A DNA stretch of 64,000 bases from Conchocele bisecta (taxonomy: Eukaryota; Mollusca; Bivalvia; Lucinida; Thyasiridae), in NCBI GenBank assembly GCA_029237695.1, contig CM055275.1, positions 90,566,484 through 90,630,483 of the forward strand. The letters run 5' to 3'. The notes beneath the pieces were generated by a model. The model saw only the letters and a list, made by a program, of their open reading frames with translations. It was not told where the DNA came from and ran no database searches. A program made the translations under genes and the position numbers. Position 1 is the stretch's first letter. Every line of letters starts with the position of its first letter. Positions 27,201 to 39,200 of the stretch are shown piece by piece.

Positions 27201-30200
27201 ATAGTGGAAGTACTAAATGACTGGGATTATAGGATCGACATGAAGGAGAAACTGAAAACATTCCATGTCAACATGTTGAAACGCTATGAAGAGCGTACAC
27301 CTCAAAGCCCAGGGAAGGGAATACTAGCCGTCATAAACACGGCGGTAATTGACATAATTGACGGGAACTCAGGTACAGGGGAGTGTAGTGCCGATGAGGA
27401 CATGACGTGTCCAATTGGGACACAGGAATCGATTGACAGGTTGGACTTAGCCCCAGGGTTGTCCAAGGACCAACAAGTAGAAGGACAAAGGGTGCTTAAG
27501 GAATATGAGCACGTACTGACTGATAGATCAGGGCAAACCCATGTAGAGATTCATGACAGTAAAGTGTCTACCTCAGACCCATTACGGATAAAAGGTTATC
27601 CCATCAAGTACAAAGTTCGCGACTTAGTCAAAGATGAGGTCGAAGAAATGTTGAAGTTATGAGTTATCGAACCTTCTAGGTCCCCATGCTCATCACCAGT
27701 CATTCTAGTCATGAAAAAGGACGGAGGACTCCGTTCTTGTATAGATTTTCGTCAGATTAACAAAAATCATTATTTTTGACGCTGAGCCAATGCCTGAAAT
27801 TGAATAAATTAGCGAAATACAAGTATTTCTCGAAACTGGACTTAAGTAAGGGGTATTGACAGGTCCCACTCTCAGAGAACGCAAAGCCCTATTCTGCTTT
27901 TGAAGCACCCCAATGTCTTTTCCAATTCAAAGTAATGCCCTTCGGAATGGTGACGACACAAGCTACCTTCTGTAGGCTTATGAGGAAAGTCCTGAATGGT
28001 GTCCCGAATGCAGACAGCTTCGTGGATGATATCCTTATTTTCACCATCACATGGGATGATCACGTTAGGGCCCTGGTGCAGGTTTTGTCCCAATTATCAA
28101 GTGCTAATCTGACCGCGAAACCATCGAAGTGCAACATTGGTTTCAGCGAGCTAGAGTGTTTAGACCATACCATAAGCGGCAAGAAATAGCTCAGAGCTCA
28201 CCCAGATAAGGTTACAGCTGTACAGGAAGCGAATTTCCCCGAAACTAAGAAAGGGGTGAGGGCATTTTTGGGGTTAGCGGGGTTCTACCGTAAATTCATC
28301 CCCAATTTTGCAGAAATAGCTGTCCAACTAACAGATCTCACGAAAAAGGGTCAACCGAACAAGATTGAATGGGGAGACTCCCAAGACAAGGCTTTCAACA
28401 GCCTGAAAAGAGCGCTGACTAACGATCCGATCCTCAAACTCCCAGAGCTGACAAGCCGTTCATATTGAGAACAGACGCATCCGACGTAGGATTAGGGGCC
28501 ATTTTGTTGCAGGAACAAAACGGGGCACAACTACCAATTGCGTACGCTAGCAAAAAACTACTTCCAAGGGAGCAAAACAACTCAGTCGTAGAAAGAGAGT
28601 GCTTAGCAGTAGTCTGGGGTTTGGGGAAATTCCACAAGTATTTGTTTAGTAAAGAGTTCGTGCTCGAGACAGATCATCAACCGCTTACGTACCTGAATAA
28701 GGCAAAAGTTGCAAACTCCAGGCTGGTGAGATGGGCGCTGTTGTTGCAACCCTATCGCATGATGATCAGAGCCATCAGGGGCTCAGACAATGTGGGTGCA
28801 GATTGTTTGAGTAGGATCTAATTAAGTCATAGACCACACACAACAGCCGAGATCCTGGGGCTCAAACAGTAAAAGTTGTGTAGGAGGTGTATATATGTAT
28901 ATTGGTGAAAAATGTCGGTACAACTCGTGATTACCGCTAAGTGTTTCACACTTTTATTTAGGGGGTAGTATTGTCACGAATCGTAGCCGACTATTTTCTT
29001 TATCATCCATTATTTGTAACACAGGTCACACAATACTAGTCGAGAACACAATAATCGAATAATCTAGTACCGACTATCGAATAGGTCTTCGTGTGCGTAA
29101 TATCGCTCCCGTGGAATATACCGCTGTAGAGAATAGCGCTTTATCCGAAACCGTGCACGGACCACCAGTATTGGATTTTGCACCGGTTATAGCTGGATAA
29201 TTTACACTGTTTATGAAGACTTGGATGCTAGCCTAAATACCCAGTAGGTCATATCTACTTATGACAGAAATATTTCAGATTAATTCACCAGATATATCAT
29301 GAGCTAGACTGACTGTTAGTCCATTAAGTCCATTAAGAACATTAGTCCACTTACGCAAAATTGCAAGCAAAATGTTGGCAGAGTTTTTATATTGACAGGC
29401 GGACTACGGTAGGAAAATTGTGCGCTAGAGTTGCATATATATATTATCACAAACCATATTCTAGCAGTCGGACACTCAAACATTCTTGTGAACACATTGG
29501 ATCGCAAGCCTTCACTGGAAATTGGTGAGTACAAATGTTTTTAGCTACTTTCTAATGCTGCCATTTAAGTCTGAATCCAAGACCGGCAATTTTCCGCATT
29601 GTTATCGTATCCTCGATACTGCTGCCCTATTTCATTTACCTGAGTTATTTGGACCCGTTTCGACCAAATGCTTGGTCAGCAAAAGCCGTATGGCATGTAT
29701 CCGCTGATGTAGATTATCTCCCTTAACCAAATCGAACTGATTCATTAATACGTAAATGATAACGATTACAGGTCATGGCATGTGGGAGCATTCCGTGAGT
29801 ATTGTAATGGCATATTATTCTCATGTGTTTTTTTTTTGCATGTCACTCCGACTAATTGCAGTAGCAATTTATTATATTTGTAAACGAAGGGAGAACACGA
29901 TTGAAATGTTTACTAAAATTAGCTATGCATTTTATATTACGATTCAGTTCAATATCAGTTCTGCGCCCTGTACAATACATGAGAATATTGCCAATGTTAA
30001 CATATCACAATTGTATCGTAAATTTTCTGGACGACTTTCATGTACTCTAGGATGGACACGTGTAAACTCCAAACCCAGTCGTCTGTACATTCATTGTATT
30101 AAGTCCTGTACGTTCACAGTGTATTGAAAATATTATAAATGCTATTGCGACAGGATAGACCAGATCAGACAGTTCTGCTCTAAAGGCACTTATGTATACG

Positions 30201-33200
30201 TCAGTAAGCTGCAATAAGGTCATGATGTGAAGTATAATTTATTTCAATCACTGATGCTTTGGGTCAGCCTGTGGAATCCTACAGTCTGATTAGAGTCTAC
30301 AGGGTTTATCATTAGTAATGTAATACTGTGAGTCTGCACATGAAAACACTTGGCACAGTTCCTCTTTATTAAGTTAGCGCAGTTGGCCACGGGAAGTCTG
30401 ATCAGGGTAAGGCCAGTCGCAATTAAATGTTTGTTTACCAAATGACGTGTATATTCACATGTACAGCTGTGAAGATATATATCGTTGGATACACTAGATA
30501 TAGTGGCTGTTCATTAATGTGTTATATCGCATTCTCCGACTTATGAATTCCATCAGCCCCCTTCTTCCAATTAGTGAAAATATCTGTGTGTACATTGCAA
30601 TTTATCATGTTTCATCATTGTAATATATTATGTTGTTTAGTATTACCATGCAATCATGATATTTATTTCATGTGCACTACTGTGACTATTATTGAGACTA
30701 TAACACGTTACATTCTGGTAACAACACCGTTGGTGTTTTGTAGTCCCAGCCAGTAAGTAAGCCATGCAGTCAGCCAGCCAGTCAGCAACCAGCGACGGCA
30801 CGTCCATCCGGTGTATACGCGTAGAACCAGTACGCAACACCTATTTATTCTGGAGTCCACAACACGACACCGTGTACCAGCAGGGACTCTGCTCCGCGTG
30901 TACCAAGGGCGTATCGAGTGGGGCATCATTTCGGTGACGTCATTCCGTCCAAGGACGAGATGAATCTCGAAGGACGTTCACCCATGTGATATTGGCCCCA
31001 TCCGCCCAAGTAGGCTGTATATTCTAGTTCCAAGTAACTTTACGACGTCATAAGAACGTCACTATCATCATGGCGGAAACCGGAGTTGACTAACGGAACA
31101 CTAAAATCGGATCTTGAACCTGATGCATAATGTTGAACTATACCTACCTGTTCCAGAATAGTGACGGTGTCTTGGTTGTGCGATTGTATCTGGGGGCTTC
31201 ATCCAGGGGACGTTGTCCGTACTGACATTACGATCAATTGTTTGTGCATTTTATTATATGTAAATACATCATCATTGTAAATATATACCTTGTTGTATAT
31301 GTGCACAACGTGTTTCGTGTTCCATCCCTTCAGTAAACTATCACGGTGTCACCCTGGCGTAACAATCAGAGACATTTTCTGGCAAAATAAACATTAATTC
31401 ACCATTACCCCACCATTCCACACTGCTATCAGGGGCGATAACCGTGTTTCCTTAATATGTTAACGGACATTACTATTTATTATCTGTATTTTTCTTTTCG
31501 ATGTGCAATGATCATACTTTATAATCTGTGGAAAATATTTTTTGTTTCTGGTGACTCATTTAATTAGTATAAATAATAAAAAATAGTATGCCACATTTGC
31601 ATGTGAAAATAGCCTGATACCACCGCAGTTAGAATCAGTAAAATAAATATTGCTGTCACGTGCCAACACCTAGCTGCTGCTATCTACTGCACGTAACCAG
31701 AATCCGGGATCGTGTAGGCGACTAAAACTATGAGTATGAAGGCTCTCAATGCGTGTGTGAACTAATCAGCTCATATAAAACCAGGGACACTGTGGTATTA
31801 CTACTACGTGTATATAGAGAATAGTAGGTTAGTGCCGTGAATGGGAAAAATATCCGGCAAGGCTGAAGAATTTCTTTATTTCTCATCAGAAGTATATGTT
31901 GTGACCACTCATTTGAACCGTCTCGCAGAGACGGTTCAAACATTTGAACCGTCTCGCAGAGACGGTTCAAATGAGTGGTCACAACATATACTTTGGTTGA
32001 GAAATAAGGAAAATAGATAGAGAATAGTAGGTTAGTGCCGTGAATGGGAAAAAATATCTGGCAAGGCTCAGGAAACGGGATGGGCGAGGCTATGCCGAGC
32101 ACATCCCGTTTCCGTGCTGCGCCAGATATTTGTTCCCATTCACGGCACTAACCTACTATTCTATTTATCCCATCATCACCTAGAAATGGCTGTAAAATGC
32201 AAAAATAGTATTGACTGGATATCAAAAATGTTTCACGGCACCATGTTTCACAGCACATACGCACTGTGTTGACGGGATAATGTGCGATAGTGAATAGTGT
32301 GTCTGTGGCACACTGAATAGGTCTTAATTACGACACTGAATCTGGGAATATTTACAGATGATTGTGATTAGACATGTAAAATGAAATGATGATGAAATGA
32401 ATTTAGTACTTTGATTACAAACACGTAATACAGAAAGTGGGAGATATAAATGCTACGGAGATTATGATATGAAACTGAGTAATGCACACTTGAAAACAAA
32501 TGGGGTGAAATGGAAATCACCTAGGAGTGTACGATATACCAAGACACTACTTCACCGTAGGTAGCGCGCGGCGAGCTGTCGTCTCACCCAGTTCTAACGC
32601 GACCCAGGATTATCCGCCTGGGGAGCACCGCTATGGAGAGTCTAGCTCACGAACTGTCTACGGCCACTTCCACCTGGTATCAAATAACCCAACTCCGATG
32701 AGGATTCCTATATACCACTGCAGTAGAGCAACGTATACAGTCCGTGGAGCTGTGTAATATTACCCACTGCGTGGTAACACTGTATAAGATGTCCGAAGCC
32801 CAGGCGGACTTGTCTTATCCGGTCCTACTGTGAATTACCGAACATATGAATGATGGTGTATGAAGTTCGTACACCGCGATCAGATGAAATGTGGATCTTA
32901 ATCAAGATGAATCAGACAATATCTATAAAAATGATCGTTAATAAGCTGCATGGTAGAAACATATAATCAGGGAAATTTAATACTTTGATTAAAAATGATT
33001 CTTGCACAAATATACAATAAAAAATGTGGTTTCCAAGGAGAGTAACTCCTGTCCGCAAGGATTAGCTTATGCAATAACCCGGTGAGCCCAGTCCCACGCA
33101 GTACTAACGCGACCCATGAGTAGCCGCCCGGGGAGCACCGCTCTCGGATACTAGCTCACGAGCTGCATAAGGTAAGCCCTTCACTGTCAACAAATAATCA

Positions 33201-36200
33201 CTGTTCCAAGGATAACTCCTACATGCCAGTGCAAGGTACAACACACAGCTCCAGGAGCCAACGCATTCGCCCAATGCTAACGCGACCCGGGTTGCTAAGC
33301 CCGGGGAGCACCCTGGAATACTTGTCTCACGAGCAGTATGTTCCGCTTACACGGCGTCTCACTGTACAAGCTATCTGAAGTCCGGCAGATTCATTTTGTC
33401 CAGTCTCCTAGCCTCTACCCAATACTGGCAGAAATCACCAATAGTACTATATCGACTAACTCTCGATATCTGTCAATATCTTCTCTGAAGCTAGCTAGAC
33501 AACCCTACAATGCAATTTACATCTTCAGCCTGCTTGTATGCTACCGAACTGGACTCTTTGAGAGTCCACTACCAACTGCCGACTGTTTGTTTGTTTGTTT
33601 GCTTATATTTAACGGCGGCACTGGCTCTAGGACCTTGCATGCCGTCTCCCAAGAATGGGAGAAAGAACGGAGGTAGAGATTTTTGAGAGAAGCCGGTAAT
33701 TCGTATTTACAGAGCAACTACGAATTATCGGTACCCATTTACAGCTGGGTGAACTGGAGCAGTGTGGATAAAGTGTCTTGCTCAAGGACACAACGCACGC
33801 CGCTAGTCAGGCTCGAACCCACGACCCTTGGATCAGTAGCAACTGCCGACTGACGCTGCGTCAGTCCTTATATACCCGTGGAGTTTTCCCTATTGACTTT
33901 CAAGTCAATTAGCGTTACCGTTCCTGACAAACTCAGAACTACAACAACACCAAGTTGTTTCGGAAACCTACAGAAAACTGGTCATTTCTCGACAGTTCCG
34001 CATATCTGATGCGGTTTGTGTATCTCTAACAAGAGACAAACGACATCCTGTCTTGAACTGCCTGACATTACTCAAATAAATGAATAATCGTTGAAAGAAT
34101 TCAACCCGGAAATGAACCGGAAGTCAAATATTGTGAATTTCCACTATCGACACCTGGCAGGGGAAGTAACTCTAACTACCCGGCCGTGCTCGTTCTGGGC
34201 CGACTTAGCAAGGGGCGAAAACGATCACTACATTACTAATTTATTATATCTGTATAGAGGGCACTGGTAATGTTTAGAACTGGTGGAATAGTGACACAAT
34301 TATACACTTATTTAATTAATATAAAGAACATTTTGTATCTACTAAGTGGGCATGTACCTGGTCGCAAAACCCATTGTATAGTTCCATTTCGTCAGTCATA
34401 GACATACATCATAATTGTATATTTCCATATATACTATTTCAATCTTCACAAATGTTGATATATATATATTGGTTATTTAATTTGGCATATGCATTTTATA
34501 TTAGCTTTATCGAAGCCACACGCCGATCGTTGTCATTGCGATTCTGACGTCCGACTGGGTTTTAATCGGAATACACATTTGTACGTAACGCTATACAACT
34601 GCTTTAAAATGGTACTAAACCACTTTCCTGCTGCGAATTTGCATTTAGTACATTAAATCCATCATTAAGTAATACAATACAAGTAAATGCATACATTCAC
34701 CGTCTATATTAGGCATTGCATACTGCAAATTTGCCTCAATTTTGCTAAAAATACGGATTGCTGACATCCGTGTCACTTTGAGCATTGAATTTCCCAGTCT
34801 TGCGCGTGTATGATTATTGTTGGTGACATGTATGAACTTCTCTGTGTACAATTTGCTGTTAATATCCATGTAAAAGGATGTGCAACGGCTTTTCAACTGT
34901 TTCACAACAATTTAAATTCCGGAATATGGCCTAGTGACGTCATAATAATAATGACGCCAAATTGCCTGCACGAGCAGTAATCAATATGTATCTGTCAAAT
35001 AGCACATACATTATTTATTAAGATTCGAGCAGTATGTCAAAAGAGACATAGGCTACAAAAACTGTATATAGACATAGAGAGCACCTGGGGCCCGTTTCGC
35101 TAAACTTCGTACGACTAAAATGTTCTACGACTAAAGTGTACGACTAAAATTATGATAGTCTGTAAATTTCACATTAACAATGTGTTCTTGTAAACAATTA
35201 TTGGATTTACATGTATTGAGAATAGGCTGCATATGCAGTCTATGCTCAATAAATGTAAATCTATTAATTGAAATTTCCACACGATCCTAAATTTGCACTT
35301 ACGAACATTTTAGTCGTACGAAGTTTAGTGAAACGGGCCCCAGGCTAGTGTCTATTGATATCAAGGTTATTTGGACACACGTAGGAATTCCGAGGCTTAA
35401 AATACGATCAAGTCAGGCCAGCGAAGACGTGATTAACCACGTGACCAGAATCATTTTCCATTTCATAGTCATGCCGGCAAGACGTCGCCTTCTATTGATG
35501 ATGTTTACAAATGACACCCTATGTTATACATGTGCAAATATTTAAACCTTCTATACATTCATAATGCAGACGTATTGCATTTACATCCCAATACAATTCA
35601 TTAGACACACGTGACGTTGCGCGATGTTGTTGATTGGTTAACGTTCGCAACGTCACTGTTCCTGGAATTGCGATGAAATGAGGTAAAAGACGATTATTGT
35701 TAATTTTAACGCCATATTTTGGTTATTTACAGTTTTGAAACTATCAGTAAATTCAGTGTAAATATAAGTAATAAACCATGGGCTGCTGCGTGTACTGTTG
35801 TGAACACTACATTTGATCTGTTTACAGTTTGTGAGGTGTCTTTCGGACTACACGCACTTTAAACAGACCAAATATATTGTCACCCCAATGAACGCAACAG
35901 CCCATTGTTTTATTCCTTAAATACAACAAGTAGACATCTCATAAACTATCAGCGTACGTGTATATTGCTTTACGGCTAATCTATAGCTCGTTATCTGATA
36001 AAGCTACATACCTGATATATCTTCATCAGTATATCTCAAAGATCTCGGTTCTTCCTTCACATACATCTTTGTGATTTACAGTCTTTCGCAATATTCATCA
36101 AGATACATACAAAGTAACGATGAATAAGGATTAGAAAACAAGCTCACGGAGCTTATGTGAATTCTTCTCGTTGAGTAAAGCATCAGTAAATGGGAATATG

Positions 36201-39200
36201 GCAAGAATGCATACAGTGTATACATATGTAAGTTGTGTTCATTAATTGAAGGTGAACACAGAAATATACATGTTAAAGGTCACGTTCACCATTACATCCA
36301 GTACTGACTACGGAGCCCGCAGGGGACATGCAATTTTTTTATTAATTCGTTCCCACGATATAACAATTCGTTCGCTCCAATTAACAATTCGTTACCACGA
36401 TATAACAATTAGTTCTCTCGAATTAATGATTCGTTCCCACAAAATGACAATTCGTTCCTTCAATTTAACAATTCGTTCCCTCGAATTAAACAAAATGACA
36501 ATTCGTTCCCTCAATTTAACAATTCGTTCCCTCGAATTAAAACAATTCGTTCCCACGATATAGCAATTCGTTCCCACGAATTAACAATTCGTTCCCACGA
36601 AATGACAATTCATTCCCTCAATTTAACAATTCGTTCCCTCCAATTAACAATTCGATTCCACGATATAACAATTTGTTCCCTCGAAATTACAATTCGTTCC
36701 CTCGAATTAACAATTCGTTACCACGATATAGAAATTCGTTCCCACGAATTATTAAATTGATGGAACAAATTGTTAATTCGTGGGAACGATTTGTTAATTC
36801 GTGGGAACGAATTGTTAAATTGAGGGAACGAATAGTTATTTCGTGGGAACGAATTAATAAAAAAAGGAATTCTACGTCTGTGGTGCTAAAATGTTCGTAA
36901 GGGCAAATTTACGATCGTCTGCAAATTTCAATTCACGGATTTACAATTATTGAGCATAGCCTATGCTCAATAAATGTAAATCTAATAATTGTGTAGCAGG
37001 AAACATTGTTAATGTGAAATTGACAGACTATCATAATTTTGCATTTACGAACATTTTAGTCTCCGAAGTTTAGTGAAACGGCCCCCAGATCCCGATCAGA
37101 CAGTGCGAAAGCACAGGCAGATCTGGATCTACACTGGTCGCCATATCCTCCGTATTGACTCCTCTCATACAGAGATGCGGGTGAAAGTGGAACTGCTCAG
37201 CTCGGCGAAAGGATTCTTTGAGTTCCGGATCTGTGCGGCCAACTCGACCCCCGTGACCCAGGACTGCCTCAACCAGAACATCCTTCCCATCAAAGAGGGC
37301 TACATGCATGGCACGCCCATGAGGTTCTATCCGAAGAGGGCGGGAGATTTCCATGTCACGGTGGCCATCCCGCCCGACCTGGTGTGTGACCGCTGTGTGC
37401 TGCAATGGCGTTATCACACAGGTAAACTAAATCATCAACGAGTAAGGAATATGTGGTTGAATGTAATGGGAGGTATGGTAAACGATGACGCTGTGGACGG
37501 AATGGGTACACGTATACTACCACTCACCAGTCATACGTCTAGACAAATAGTATTACCGTTATCACTACGCTTTGTCGCTTAGCGATAATGGTAAGAATTA
37601 TCTTTCTATATGACCAGGACTATTTGTTACATACTCCACTTAAAATTGCATTCAGTTCATCGACTGTTATAACGGTGTTGCCATTCAGCTATACTTGGTG
37701 TGTGACCGCTGCTTGATCCAATGGTGTTACCACACACTATATATTGCGCAAATGTATAGCCACACTGATAGGTAACATTTGCGCAATATATATTTTGTGG
37801 TAACACCATTGTATCAAACAGCGGTCTGGTATGTGACCGTTGTGTTCTACAATGGCATTACCATACAGGTAAGATTTTCTATCAGGTCCATTGCCCGAAT
37901 GTTGCATATCACCGCGGCATTTCCTTCCGACCTGGGGGCCGTTTCACTAAACTTCTTACGACTAAAATGTTCGTAAGCGCAAATGTAAAATCGTCTGCAA
38001 ATTTCAATTGATGGATTTACATTTATTGAGCATAGGCTGCATATGCAGCCTATGCTCAACAAATGTAAATCCAACAATTATTTACAAGAAAACATTGTTA
38101 ATGTGAAATTTACAGACTATCATAATTTTGCACTTACGAACATTTTAGTCGTAGGAAGTTTAGTGAAACGGCCCCCAGGTGTGTGCTCGCTGTGGGATAC
38201 ACAGGCGCTACCACACAGGTAGGACTGTGCATCAGGTAACTTGTTATGTGTTGCCAGAATCTTCCATATCAGGTTGTATGCTACACCGGCGTTAACATAC
38301 AGGTAAGACATCGCTATGTATTGACAACATCTGCCTTATTAGTGCGGCTATACCGCTTGACTTGGTGAGTGACAAGTAAAACTATGCTTGGAGAGTTCTA
38401 TAATCTATATGCGGACGTTATTCCTGTAATGGGTAGTATGGTATATGTGACCAGTCTGGCTCATAGTATACTAGCACTCTCTGGTAAGGCCATGCCATTG
38501 TTTTTCTCTGTTAAGCGTCCACCTGGATATCCGGTAGAAACAAAGAAGGCTTTGAAGAAAAAAAACGAATGTAAATTTATGTTAAAAACCTTCTCAATCC
38601 TCTGCATGGCTGATGAAGTGTTTTAACATAAATTTGATTTCCCTCTAACTAATAAGAAAACACTCTTATTAAACTTATTAAATGTAAATTCATGAACGGA
38701 TTTAAAACTTAGACAAGTCACAAATCAATTTGCATATTACTTCACCAGTAAATAGTGTAAACTATCATACACAGTTTTTTCATATATTTTTTTCATAGAA
38801 CAACTCTCAAATCCTACCCGCACGCGAACGCTTAACAGAGGAAGAACATGCTATGGCCTAATGTGATAAGTAGAAAGAACATCATTACCGTTATCGCGTA
38901 GGATAACAATGTTCTTTATATGTGCTAAGGAATATTACTACATACTCTCGGCTCTTTATGCCTCATCTGTAGCCGATTTCACCAACATTGCAAAGTAGAC
39001 TTTTCTAGCAAAGTAAACCTTGAGGGAGTAATCCATTTATTTTTCCATATATACGACTTCATATGTTTGATGATTACAAGTATGCAGAATTATTATACTG
39101 AATTTATTACATTATCACAGCCAAAATGGCTGTGATAATGTAATAAATTCAGTATAATAAAAAATTATAAAGTTATCCTAAAATTGAAAATTTCACCGTC

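Larger units (their letters stand above)
19503..31364 (+). mobile_element. Gmr1-like Ty3/gypsy-type LTR retrotransposon, degraded, in intron 2
   Basis: An 11,862-bp element flanked by a 5-bp target duplication, ATCAG (19498-19502 and 31365-31369). Both LTRs begin TGTCACGAATCG and end in CA. A primer-binding site follows the 5' LTR and a polypurine tract precedes the 3' LTR. Coding order is gag, protease, integrase, GPY/F module, reverse transcriptase, RNase H. The protein types are Ty3/gypsy but integrase precedes RT, as in the Gmr1 group first described from cod. Frameshifts, stop codons and deletions occur in gag, integrase and RT, so this copy cannot be autonomous. It is in the same orientation as the host gene. 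The LTRs differ at many sites, so the insertion is not recent. Confidence 0.9.

Noticed and set aside
24223..28821. Treating the LTR element as an active or envelope-bearing retrovirus
   Set aside because: Several frameshifts, stops and deletions, and no envelope frame between RNase H and the 3' LTR (only about 150 bp).
37422..37582. Continuation of the exon 3 frame past its donor
   Set aside because: Donor CAG|GTAAAC and the exact NSWG junction to exon 4 show this is intron; intron retention would end at 37582.
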